Source of the DNA: Campylorhamphus procurvoides
Taxonomy: Eukaryota; Chordata; Aves; Passeriformes; Dendrocolaptidae
DNA length: 64,000 nt
NCBI GenBank assembly: GCA_013396655.1
Contig: WBMV01003157.1
Span: 101,081 to 165,080 of the forward strand
Direction of reading: 5' to 3'
Within the stretch, counting starts at the first letter, position 1, and each line of letters begins with the position of its first letter. Of this stretch, positions 1 to 11,400 are shown in pieces. The position numbers and the translations under genes are program-made. The notes beneath the pieces are model-generated. The model made no database searches, had not been told where the DNA came from, and saw only the letters and a program-made list of their open reading frames with translations.

Positions 1-996
1 GCTTTGAAGTTTCTGCACTGGGGCAGTTCCAGGCCATGGATAGCTGGATTTTAGAAGCTGCTACAGTCAGGGGTGTTGACTGGCTAAAAAAGAAAACTAC
101 CCCAGAAAAAATACCCATGACCTTTCTTTCCTTTTCCAGTGATTTCACACCCCTCCATCCCTAAATAATTTTGTGTTAAGCTTTTCGCAGCAGTTCATCT
201 GCATCTCCAAGGGTGCGTGTTGAAAGGTGAAATTTTGAGTGGCAGAAGTCTCTGTTCCATTAGGACCCTATATTACTTCAAAGTGTGAAATAGAAAATAG
301 AAAAAGCTACCAAAATAAAGGTGATAATGCTTGTTACTTGCTGCCAGTCATCCACTTGGTAAATCTTCTAGAAGGTAAAAGTGTTGCTGTGGTTCATTTC
401 ACAATGAAGTTGCAGTGTGGTGTAAAAGTAGGAATGTGCTTTCAAGTGAATATGACTGCCTATAATATAACATTGTACTTTGCCTCAAAAGATTTGGCTT
501 ATTGCCTGCAAAGGAATAAAAGAGGCCGTTTAGTTTCTGTGTTTTAATTCATGCTACACCAGGTACGTAGGTAAGATGTTATTCAAAGGGAGCCCTTGTT
601 CTGTTGAGGTTATAAAGGCCTCCAGAAGAGGCTCTTGTTACATATTATCAAGCATGTAGCAAGTGTATTAAAATATCATTGCAAAATGGCTCTCCATTAA
701 GCTAATACTTGAATTAAATGTGAACCAGTCTGTCTTTCTCTTCCCTACCTTTGTGCAGTGTGCATTTGGTTAATCAGCTTTAAACAAGAAGGCAGTGTAA
801 GCCCTTGAATTGTGATACTATTTGCTGTGTTTGTTTTCCATCTGAGTGCTAACACAAGACAGTCCTATTTCTTCAAAATCATGTATGGGTTTTTTTGTGG
901 TGTGATCTTGGACTACTCTCCCTGTTTTAATGCTAATGGTGATAAATGCAAACTTGCCTGGTTAATAAGGTGGTGTGACTTTCTCTTTTGATATAG
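1..996 (+). other. UNC13B: UNC13B intron, 3' part
   Basis: This is intronic sequence upstream of the first visible UNC13B exon. It ends in a T-rich tract and an ATATAG acceptor at 995-996. The open frame at 239-547 has no family resemblance I can recognise and no splice context, so I do not call it coding. The upstream exon must end with a single G of a split Asp codon, because the next exon opens with AT. Confidence 0.75.
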
Positions 997-1067
997 ATAT
1001 CCCTGAAGAAGAGGCCAGATACTGGACCAGGAAATTGGAACAAATAAATTCACTGGGAGATGAAGAG
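997..1067 (+). CDS. UNC13B: UNC13B exon, [10 protein letters not shown] segment after the C2A domain
   Basis: This 71-nt internal exon encodes (D)[23 protein letters not shown]. It is the conserved segment just after the N-terminal C2A domain of UNC13A/UNC13B, where the recalled mammalian UNC13B sequence reads [16 protein letters not shown]13 proteins prime synaptic vesicles at the presynaptic active zone; in the long N-terminal isoforms the C2A domain binds RIM, and this segment is the start of the linker that follows. The exon opens in phase 1, using a G from the missing upstream exon to make Asp, and closes in phase 0 at a GAG|GTAAAT donor. The next exon at 4089 continues in frame with YSFQEE, as in the family. 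The paralogue UNC13A is less likely, because the downstream exons match UNC13B specifically. Confidence 0.93.
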
Positions 1068-4000
1068 GTAAATACCTAAATTGAAAGGTTAATATACCTG
1101 TGATTGCCATATAACTTGTTTTTATCCTTTGCGTTGGATCCCTGTGATTAGGGCCACTCTTAGTGCTGATCATTGACAAGTCTTCCAGGAACTGTTTACA
1201 GAACTGTTTTATAAAGTGTACTGTTCATTCTTAAGGAAAGCAAGATTTTTTTGCATGCTGAAAATGCTTGAGTAAAGTTTTGTTGATGTGCATATGCTCA
1301 AAGAAAAGGCAACACCATGCTTTACCTCAGTAGAGGGTTAAATTTTTGACAGGCTGAGGCAGGTTGTCTTAAGCTGTGAAATCAAGTAAAAAAGTACTTT
1401 TTTGCAGTTGACTGTTTCCTTGAAGAAGACAAGGCAAGTTACTGAATCCTTTTTTGAATTGAGAACTGTTTGAGCTATTGTCTTTTGTCCTAATCCAGTT
1501 ATTAATGGCTCATTTTATAAGAGCCTTTTATTATAACACCTACTAGCTGTGGTTTCGGTTTCCTGGGTTTTCTAGTGTGCACTTGGCTAAACAGCTATAA
1601 ACTGAAAGTTACTTTTTTCTTTGAGACTGTTAAGTGAATAAAACTTTCCTTTCTAGCTCTTACTGTTTGCAAAGTAAGATCTAACATGTTAATGCCTGCA
1701 CCAGAAACGTGGCATTTTAAAAAAACAATACACATATATTGATGTGAACATCATCGAGTAAGAACATGGTGCTTGCTTAAACCCCTTGGTATAGGTCTCT
1801 TTCCATAACAAGATAAGTTGTAAAATATTCTGCTTGTGCAATAGCTTCAGGAGTTTGTTCTTCTGGGGTACTTTATCTATTCTTTTGTGCTCCTTATATG
1901 AGTAATTTATTTTACTGTGCAGAAAACAGGGTAGATTTGCTTTTTGACTGAAAACAGACCAATTTTGGGGTGGATAAAAGCGTAACTATTTTAGGGTAAT
2001 CTCTCATGCCTTCCTAGAAGTTTGAAAACGTCTAGGAGTCGGTAAAAAGCTAGATCTGTGGTTTGTCCTGTCAGTGATCCTGCTGTGGTACCTCCCTGCT
2101 CTCGTGGGCTGTAGAAGCAGTCCATGCCAGATACTTCAGTGAAGCAGAGGTGCCCTCTAGTGCTTCAGTGAGCTGGTACTTGGTGAAAGACATGCAGAGA
2201 CTCCCCTTTCCTTGCAGTGCCATTCATCTGTGTGCTAATTGCATGCTTTGATCAAATACCAGTAGCAAAATAATATCTCTGTATTTCTGACCTAATGATC
2301 TCAAACTTGTTATGGCTGTTCTGTCACCAGTGAGAAAATGAAAAAATGTAAGGACACCTAAGGTTCTTATTCCATGTCTTCCAGCCACTCAGACTGGCAT
2401 GAGGATGAGATCTTCATTGCATATTCCCCTAACTGGCAGTGACTGTAGCTCAGGAACTTCCAGAGCCAGAGGCAGTATCCTTGTGTTTAACAGGACTCAG
2501 TGGATTTTTCTTTTGTGGTTCCCAGTTGCCTTTTGAATGCACCCAGGTCAGTTATGTTGCAGCAAAGAAATTCAGCACTTTAATTGTGCGTTGCCTGAAG
2601 AAACACCTTATTTGCTCTGGGCAAATAAACCTGATGTTGTGAAATCAGCAGGTGGCAGGTTTATTTGGAGAAACTGAATGACTGATCCTCATCCAGTCTG
2701 TGCCACTCAGATTTACAGACCTTAACTTTTGGGCTGCAGTTATGGTGCAGGATAACTTTTCTGTAGTTCAGCTGTCTCTGAAGCAATAAATGAACAGACC
2801 GAGGTTGCACAATGGTATTCAATAAGCAAGTTCATTTGGAGTTCATGTGGTGTCATAAAAATGCTTTCCAGCCTCTCTTCTGACAAACAATACTCAGTTT
2901 TCATTTTGGTGCTGCTGATAGCTGTTGAGCTGATGCCTTAAAAAGAACAAACTGCTGCCATTTTGAGATCTCTGAGTATAATAATTCAGAACCCATTGCT
3001 GTCCTGTGCTTCTGAAATTGCTCATCAACAGACTTCCTTTCACCACTTTGTCAGATCCAGCCGTTCTTGTTTTCACAATCCTGATTAACTCAGTGGGTTG
3101 GCAGTTTGCTGATGATAAGACTAACCACCTTTCAGGATCCCTTGTGCATCTTAAATAGAACAGATTGGAAGATAACCACAGCGGAAGTCTGTGGGTTGTC
3201 ACCTTCCACGTAAAGAACTGGCCATTAATCCCTACCAAATCCAAGGAGACATTGTCTTGTGGCTCTGCTTTGCACAGGCTGCAGCACCAGTTTGCTAAGT
3301 TTGCCATTTCCTTTGCTGTCAGATCCTTTTTTTTCACGGCAAAGACTGTTCTCATTACTTTGGTCAATTGTCCTAATTTTCTCATATCTCTATGTAATAC
3401 AAGATAGAAGAGAATAACAAAATAAAATCACTGGCATTCCCCTTGGGAATGCTTTGATGCTGTAACAAACAGCTTTGTAGAAAGTCAAAGCTGGCTAATT
3501 GAAATACCTCTGTGTTCTCTAATTTAGTATTAAATGAGATGAAAAATTCTTCACTTTGGATGTAAAGTGGATCACAGGAGAGTTTGCAAGTGTTGGCTTG
3601 GCAAACATTGTGTTCCTGCCCTGCCAGGCATGCTAATTATCTAACTGCTTCCATCTACTACTGTGGAGTTGCTGTGAGCCCACTTGAGTTTTGAGCTGTT
3701 GAAGCTGTGCTGGAGTGTCTAAATGTAAAAAGGCTTGTACTCAGTTCTGGGCTCCCTGTCACACTGACATTGTGGTGTGGAGAGTCACGTCTTCTGGATG
3801 TCTAATTTGAGGTCTCACAATTGGTAGTAGGGTCTGTGCTTGTATTAAAGCAGATTTCACCTCAGCAAGATGTGCACTTTGTAACGTGCTTTTAGCATGA
3901 AAAAAAGGACACTTCTGGGAGTGTGTTTAAATATAGATATTATGGAGAATATATAGGTATTATGCTCTGATACCACCGGGGGTATTTTCTCTGATGTGTG

Positions 4001-4088
4001 GCATACTGTACTCTGAATGCTGTTTCATAAAATTCCATTTGCTTTCTTATCAGTCTATGTCTCTTCCTATTTTTTTTTCCTCCTTTAG
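1068..4088 (+). other. UNC13B: UNC13B intron, about 3.0 kb
   Basis: This intron lies between the [10 protein letters not shown] and YSFQEE exons. It is AT-rich with no repeat family that I recognise. It ends in a strong pyrimidine tract and a TTTAG acceptor at 4087-4088. One minus-strand open frame (2894-3389) with an acceptor-like upstream sequence is listed separately at low confidence. Confidence 0.8.
2894..3389 (-). CDS. Unrecognised 163-codon antisense ORF, possible terminal exon
   Basis: A minus-strand frame runs from an ATG at 3385 to a stop at 2894, inside a UNC13B intron. I do not recognise the protein. It is soluble-looking, with several Trp and a Cys-pair motif WCCSLC near residue 33, and no signal peptide or membrane segment. 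Upstream on the minus strand is a T-rich tract ending in ACATAG, which would place a splice acceptor so that the exon starts at 3389. An antisense AATAAA lies about 230 nt beyond the stop, at 2660-2665. Together these resemble a last exon of an antisense gene or a retrocopy. Against this, about one chance ORF of this length is expected in a 64-kb AT-rich window, and no partner exon or homologue was recognised. Confidence 0.2.
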
Positions 4089-4146
4089 TATTCCTTTCAG
4101 GAAGAGGTCCAGAAGAAACCATTGCCCAGTGCTGCCTCCCAGTGTT
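4089..4146 (+). CDS. UNC13B: UNC13B exon, YSFQEE...QC linker segment
   Basis: This 58-nt exon encodes YSFQEEVQKKPLPSAASQC plus one base of the following Ser codon. It aligns with the recalled mammalian UNC13B segment YSSQEESQRKPLPTAAAQC, part of the disordered linker between the C2A domain and the calmodulin/C1 region. It starts in phase 0 after a CTTTAG acceptor. It ends in phase 1 at an essentially consensus TGTT|GTAAGT donor. The next exon begins CC, completing a TCC Ser codon and giving [13 protein letters not shown]. That split codon reproduces the mammalian QCSFED junction, which supports both boundaries. No catalytic or binding function is known to me for this short segment alone. Confidence 0.92.
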
Positions 4147-7100
4147 GTAAGTTAGACTTTATTTCTTCTTAGTATTTTTCCCTCTTTCAATGTGCCTGAA
4201 TTCCTTCTGTGCTTAGTTATCAAGTGATGGTACATCAGAACAATATTTCCTTGTTAGAAGTACTTAAATCTCTGTACAGCCAGTAACTTTTGCCAGTTGT
4301 GAAAAGCTGTGCTCCTCAAAATGTTGGTCTAAAGCTTCTGATGCCAGGAACAGAAATCAGGCATTGAGTCTTTAACCTGATGGAGTCCTCCTGTGCAACA
4401 GGAACAGAAAATGCGTTCAAAGTCACCTGGATTGTCAGACCCTTGTAATACTAATGCCTGTAAGAAAATGCTGAGTTTCTTTCGTGTGACTAAGTCAGGT
4501 TCTTAAAACCTGTTATCTTTAAACATCCTGTATTAAATATTATTTTTGTTACTGTTTAATGAAATTTGAAGAGGCAGAAAGTAGATGGAGACAAGTACTG
4601 CTGGTAGCCTTTTAAAATGCACCTGAGGTTTGTATACTTGATGTCTAATTTCTTTGAAGTTACTTCTCAATGCTGTGTTGATGGATGAAAAAAATGCTTT
4701 TACTAATTTTTGCTTATCTCGTCTTGCATTTTTTTATGCTTCTGAAAACGTGGATGGAAAAATACCTAGGAAATACTGTATCTGATGGTCTGCAAAATTA
4801 GATTTCTGAAACACTGCTTTTAACATACAATAGATGAAAGCTCAGTGATGTCTCTTGTGAATGTCTTATCTACTTTTGGCAATAGCATTAATAAAATTCA
4901 AGTCTCATAATTTAAACAAATCTTTTATCCTCTACTTCAAATCCTGTAAGACTTGCATATTACACATTGCAGGCTGTTTATCCATTAGGCTGATTATAGG
5001 ATCTCCTAAAATCTGATAACATTAGGAAATGCTAATAACTGTTTATTTTTTTTAGTAGAATTAATTACTCTGTGTAGTATTGTAATGTTATCTTAAAAGA
5101 ATCTTCAGAATATATGAATATTAACCAATTACCTAGAAAATCCCAATGTGCTGTGTAGCTGGAAAATGTACAAAGCTCCATATGAAAGTATTCCAGCAAT
5201 GCTTTCATTCTAGGTAACACTGAATGTGTCTTCCCTTTATGGAAAAACAAAAAAAAAAAGGTCTATGTAAAGAATAAAGCACTTTTTTTGGTTTGTTTTA
5301 CAGTTTTTTTTGTTGGTGATCTGTTTTCAGGTGTTTTTGTGTGTTTTGCTTTGTTTTTTAAGTAGTCAGAAGATCACTGTTTGTTAACTGATTTGTTAAG
5401 TCTACAAGTAAGAAACATTTTAGGAGAAACTAATATTAAATCATATTAGCACAGTGTGCAGAACCCCTAATGTCAAAAGGTCAAAGAAAAACTGTCTAGT
5501 ATGAAATGTCTAAGAAATGAACATGTTATTTTGTGGAATTACTTTCCTGGCTATGTGCCCTGGACTTTGCTTTTGTCTGGGGGAGGCTGTTTTGATTGAC
5601 TTTTCTAATTATTGGGATTCATGGATAAATCAGAAGGACTGCTTCTGTGTAGGGAAACAGCTGCACCTGTTCCCACAGCAGGGTGCTTTTACACCCACCT
5701 GTAGCTGGTTTCTCTTCTGGATAACCCACTGGGCTCTTGCAGGCAGAGGCAGTGAAGAGCAGAACTGCAACTGCTCTTTTTCTGTGTTAACAGCCTGCAT
5801 CTTCCTGGAAAGTGACCTTTTACAGTAATTAATTGAAGGCCCCTGGTTTGAACATTGTCACACAAGAATTAGTGTAATCATTCATGGGATTAAAACACTC
5901 ATTAGAATGGATTTAAACATTTCATAGCAGTATGTGGTTAATGTATTTAAGAATTTTCAATAAAGCTTTTGGCACTGCATGTACTTTTGCTTATTTACTG
6001 GCTGCAAGTATCCGACATCTATGAATATCTATTTACATGGAAAAATGTAAATTAGACATTTAATATAGAAGTACTTTTGAAAAATTAACTCTCCCTGCAT
6101 CAACCTGTGCATAAGAGCTGTCAGCTTGCCTGAATGTAGAACAGTCTTTTGGAACTCAAGAGTTTAACCCAGAAGATGCATTGATTGTGTTTCTACTGAA
6201 AGCTGACCTGATCTTTGCTTGTGACACAGGAGTCCAGCCCCTTTTACATAGGAACAGGGTGGGTGCTCATCCCTGCCCTAAAATGTGGAGCATTCTTACT
6301 TTTCATGTGGGTAAATAATTGATAGCTATGTTTTTATATGTAATAAAAACGTCCTCAAGAACATTTGTAAGACTCCTCCAGTTTTCTATCTTGATGTGCT
6401 AGATGAGATATGGTCCCAGCTGGGGGCAGGACACATTCAGCTGGACATCAGACTGAGTATTTAGGAGGAAAAAACCCATGAAGGCTCAGTGTTAGTAGTT
6501 TTTGCCCCACGGGATTGTCTTCCCAATCCTAAAAAATACAAACCTGATAAAAAAAAATAAACCTGATGCACTATAGAGCAAAAGTTCTGCAAAACACTTC
6601 ATACAGCCTGCATTTTAAAAAAAATAATGGTACATAACTGCACATGCCACTGTTGTCCTGCCTGGCCCTCTTGCAGGTCTCAGAAAAGCATTTTGACTTC
6701 CTAGTTCCACCTAGCGAAAATCCTCCTCCAGCAGGCAGGATCAGGTTCACTAACTAGTGAAATACATGTCCTTACATGTTAAAATTAGGTTACCCTTTGC
6801 CCTCTTCTGCTTCTGAACTTTGCACACATGTCTCTTACCTTTCCCAAACCACCTTCTTGTGGTTGTTTCCCTCCTCCTGCGTGGATACAACTTGTTCTGT
6901 TGCCCTCCTGAGTGCAGAGGGAGATGAATGGGGCAGAATGTGCGTGAAGAGAGGTGGGTCCTGTCTGAAAGCCATTCTCTGATCTGTGAGGGTGGGTTTC
7001 TGTTTCTGGCTGTATGGGCTGCTGCCTTGGCATGGTTCCTTGGGCAGTCTCAGCCCAGACTAGGAGCTCTGATTTTTCCAGGGATTATTGAGCTTTCAGG

Positions 7101-7651
7101 CCTACTTTCAGAGTTTCAAATGCTGTTTTGTTCTGAGTCTGACCCATAATTTCAGAGGTAATGTGGGTTTTGGGTTTCCTACCTATTCTTAAATAAAGCA
7201 GGTGGTTCTGTTGTATATACCTTGTCTTCTAAGCCCTGCTGATTTTGACACTCCTGCCTCTCCCTTTATCATACTTAACCATTTCATTTTTACCTCCCAA
7301 CTGCTCTGCTTCCCTATATATTTCCCCTGCCCCAGAAAGATCACATGGTTCCAACTGATTGAACTTTCAGTGATCCCAAGCCCTAAGCAAAGCATTAGAG
7401 TGCCCACGGATCCAGTTTTGTTTGCCTTTCTACTAAATGCAGTCATAATTCTTAATTTTCTGGTACGTCATTGTTGGATAATTGAAGCATCCCCATATTG
7501 GCTTTTACCAGCAACCTGAAATTAAACGTAAATTAAAGAGAAGGCAAGGTTTTACTGTCTGAAATTCACTTTAAATGAAGCAGATTGAAAAAGTGTTATT
7601 TGATTACTTTGGCATTGAGTCAATAAGCTTTAAATTATTTATTGTCAGGAG

Positions 7652-7879
7652 TTACAGATATGTTTTCCTTGTATGCTCAAGATCATTGCTGGCAACATAA
7701 AAGTCCATTATAACCCATAATTGAGTCACACTGTGAGAGTTTGAAATGCAGCTCTGACTTGGATCAGTCACAGTGCAAACTGGGATGAGAAAGATATTCT
7801 GCATCTCTGTGAAAAAGGCTTGGCAGACGTCGTTAATATCAGCTGCAGTAAATACTCCCCTAACCCATTTGTTACAAAT
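7652..7879 (-). CDS. Unrecognised antisense exon-like frame
   Basis: On the minus strand, a pyrimidine tract ending CTCTTCCAG is followed at 7879 by a frame of about 75 codons, opening ICNKWVRGVFTAADINDVC and closing at a TAA at 7652-7654. The acceptor-like sequence is good and the peptide composition is protein-like. However, no family is recognised, no donor is evident, and short open frames preceded by pyrimidine tracts are common in introns. I list it because it has the same orientation as the candidate at 2894-3389. The two cannot be joined by any splice I can see. It is probably a chance frame. Confidence 0.12.
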   Translation of the reverse strand: MCNKWVRGVFTAADINDVCQAFFTEMQNIFLIPVCTVTDPSQSCISNSHSVTQLWVIMDFYVASNDLEHTRKTYL

Positions 7880-8099
7880 CTGGAAGAGAGCAGGTTTGTT
7901 CAGTGTGATTCTCAGGAAAGATAACCCAAGTGCCACTGAATCAACCAGTTATGTCTGTCTTCTTATCACTGACTGATAATCTTTCCGAGAATGCTTTACT
8001 GTCCCTTTTTCACGTGTATGTTTTTCTGCATATTCTTGAGTCCTTCACTCTGTAAAATCCCTGGTTATCAGGGCTGTGGTAGGTGGTGGGATTTTTGTT

Positions 8100-8200
8100 T
8101 TCCTTTTTTTTAGGGCGGATGTGTGTGTGTGTTGTTTTTTTTTTTNNTGTGTTGTTTTTTTTTTTGTGGTGGGGTTTTTTTGTCTGTTTTGTTATTTTTT
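8100..8200. repeat. Poly-T / TG-rich low-complexity tract with assembly ambiguity
   Basis: This stretch is composed of runs of T separated by GTGTGT and GTTG units, with two N bases at 8146-8147. The Ns sit in a T homopolymer, which suggests an unresolved homopolymer or a closed small gap, so lengths here should not be trusted. Confidence 0.85.
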
Positions 8201-8407
8201 TATTATAAGTTCTGATGTGTTTCTTTTTTATCATAAGAAGGTGAATTTGTTGCTTGGCTCTGGATTGTGCATTGGTACCAGGAACAAAAGAAGAAATAAC
8301 TTCAGATACACTGTTAAGCCAGCAAAAAGAACCAAAGCTACCCTGTGCTTGGTCTGCTGTAAGATGAGAAAGAAGCAAGATTACACCTCGGAATGCTCAC
8401 TGGAATA

Positions 8408-8421
8408 TGTGTGTGTGTGTG
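8408..8421. repeat. (TG)7 microsatellite
   Basis: A short TG dinucleotide run, followed directly by CACATGCATGCA. It is ordinary intronic simple sequence. Confidence 0.9.
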
Positions 8422-11400
8422 CACATGCATGCAGGAAAAGAAAAATGCTGCAGTTTTGGTTTAGATCCATAAGCAGCTTTTCACCTACTTAAAATCTGGC
8501 AAAACATTTTATGCATGTTATAGGAATGGATGTAATTTTTATGCCAGATCAGTTTATTGTGGTGACCCTGCTTTCCCACTTAACGCTTGAAGAAATGTAT
8601 TTCTGCACAACATATAAGGCGAAATTCTTTTAATACCTGCACATTCACTACTATTTCAAAGGTACCACAAAGGCTGACTTTGAGAGGTTTTGTTCCTAAT
8701 GCCCATTGTTGGTTTTTTTTAGGAGCTTAAATTCCACTGCTGCATAAGGAAGGCTTGTACAGTCCTCTGAACAGTGACTCTAAATGATGAGATGATGGTG
8801 CTTTCCATGGCACTGATGAGGAGTTCTGTCTGCCAAAAGGCCTGAAGACTGCCCTCCCTGGCAGTCCCAGGAAGGATTCTCAAGAAGCCCTGATATCATC
8901 CGCACTGATTTTGTGTTTGTGCTGTACTGTGGATGGTGGCATCTTTCCCCTGCCATTAATGTGTCATTGGTGTCATTTGGGGTTATCCAACCCTGCTGCT
9001 CTGTGAACTGACCCGACAGCAGCAAATGGGCTGAAGTATCATGCTATTGAGAAAACGTGTGTTTTCTTCTTCAGTAATGATGCATTAAAAAAAAAAGTGA
9101 TCTGCTGTACCAGCCTCTCAAGGCCAGGCAGCATCAAAACATTTCTAAGCAGGCCACAACTTGATTCTTGATTGTTCGTAGAGATGTATGGTCTGTGATA
9201 GGGGAGGGTCAAGCAGGATGGTTGGCTGAGATCACTGGGAGGTGACACAGCCCTCTTTGCTGAAGAGGTGTATGCTATACATCTGGATCTCTGAGGGTTT
9301 TTTTCTGGTTGCCAGCTTGATTCTGCACTTACACAACACAAGTCAGCAGCCACTTTGGCATCCCTAGACCAGCCCAGTTTGGGAAGGGTGAAGAAGAAGC
9401 TAATGATTATTTTTCCCTTCTCAAGAGCAGGGGACAGTAAAGACCATGCTGCAAAGATTGAAAAGCTGTTCTCCTCTAGTAAGAGTAGAACTTGTGGCCA
9501 TGGTGCAGTTACAAGAGTCCTCAAAAATGTTCAGTATAATTCAAAACAGTGCATGTGAATGGCTATTTTTTTATTTTTTTTTTTTAAATTTAAGCTAGGC
9601 CAAGGAAAAACAGCTTTAGTCTGTACAAGGGAAACCATTGTATGAGCTGTTTTGTGGTAGTTTGCTGATGGGCTGGGAAAGCAAGTTCCTTGGACTCTCT
9701 GCCTGTGGGTGACTGGCAGCTCCTGTTCCTCTTTGTTTAGGATAAATTCCCTCTGGGAGACTTGTTTTCTTGTGGCATTGTGGTACTCGCTGTCAGGGTT
9801 GCCTGAAGGCATGATAGATCTGCTAAAAGGAACACAAATTCAAGGTCTTACTCTGAAATGCCGGTCTACAATTTTAAGATAAAAACGTCAGGACTGGATG
9901 CATCTAAGAAAAAGTACTCAGCCAATGGAACTTAAAGACAGTGGCTATATTAGGAGATTATACAGTAACAAACTTTGAGTTACTGCTGAACTCTAGAGAA
10001 TTCTTGAAAACTCCAGGGCTTTGTTTCTGCTGCTGATCCCCTAAACATTCTTTTTCAGTTGTTTTCCTAGGGCAGGGGCTGCAATCTGAGAGGTGGCGAC
10101 AAGGAAATAAAGCTTTGACTTTTAAATAAACCCCAGATGTAAAGCTTCTGCTGAAATGCTGAACAGTGCGAATACTTATGTGTGTCTCTGTAAGAAGTGA
10201 TCAAACAGAGCAAATGCTCAGTTAAACTCTCTAGCTTTCATGATTTGCCTAGTGCTCTTCATGAAAGCTGCCTTTTTGTTTTTTAGTGTGAATTTTTTTT
10301 AAGGTCTTTAAAACTTTATTAGTCATCCTTTAATGTCATAGCAATAGGAGGAAAGTCATTTGAATTTTGTTACCACAGTGGAATATAAACTTTAAAAAAA
10401 ATTAGATTAAAGATTTAAAACATAGAAAATCTGTTAGCTAGATAGCTTTATGCACAAGCCAAAAATATGTGTCCTTGAGCACCAAGATTTGTACTCAAAG
10501 TTCAAGACTGAGAAATCAGAATAAAAAAAAAGGCACCAAATCTTGTATCTCAGCTGCTGTGGAACCTTATATTCTTCTTTGCCATTATGCATCCATGTAA
10601 TGTTAGGTGATGGACTCGGGTCCATAATTCTATCTCATGAGGAGTGTATAAATCTTTTGTCAGTACTTGTGTTTACATATCTTAGCTAAATAGTCTGTGT
10701 AAAATTTGTAGAGCAAGACATTTTTGTTAGGTATCAGTGCAGTGATATAAATATTACAGTTTTTTCCACTGGAGATAAAATTACACAGAGCTCTGCCTAA
10801 TTCTTTTTACTATCGTTATTAATGAGTATCACAAGGTTGTAATAACTTAGTGGGTACTTGACTTGGTGAGCCAAGCCCAGCTTAAATTCTCAGCTTTCAG
10901 TCTGATTTTGTTTAGTCATAGTAAAGGTGGCCAGAAAGGCTCTCATGTAATGAAATAGAATACTCCAAAATTTCAACATAAGCTGAATGTGGTGAAACAG
11001 GGGGGGCAAGGATAGAATACTCTAATGGCACACTGCAGTGCCTGTCCCTGTCAGCTCCTTTTGGCTCATTTCCCTCTTGTGATTTCTTATCTCCTTTTGT
11101 GCAGAGACCTTAGCCCTCATCTGTGGTGTTCCAAAACTAAACTGGAAATAGTGGTACTTGTTATGAAACCCTCTTGGTCCTCCTGCTTACTGAAAACCTG
11201 ACTTTCTTCTAAAAAGCTATTCAATATATGTTTTGTGTTTTACAAGCTTATTCCACTAAAATGCCACCTGTTTAATTTTGGGAAGTACACTGAACACTGG
11301 AAGAATGTAGATTTTTATGGAATCTGAGATCTGTGCACACTGTATTGAGGGAATTAGCCAGGGGAAAAGGAGGTTTGTTAAATCCAGGAAGAAGAACTGA

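Noticed and set aside
5517..5828. 103-codon + strand ORF with hydrophobic start
   Set aside because: No splice signals, no family resemblance, and it ends without a donor.
9039..9524. 161-codon minus-strand ORF
   Set aside because: No recognisable family, low-complexity Phe/Lys runs from T tracts, and no convincing splice or poly(A) context. About one ORF of this length is expected by chance.
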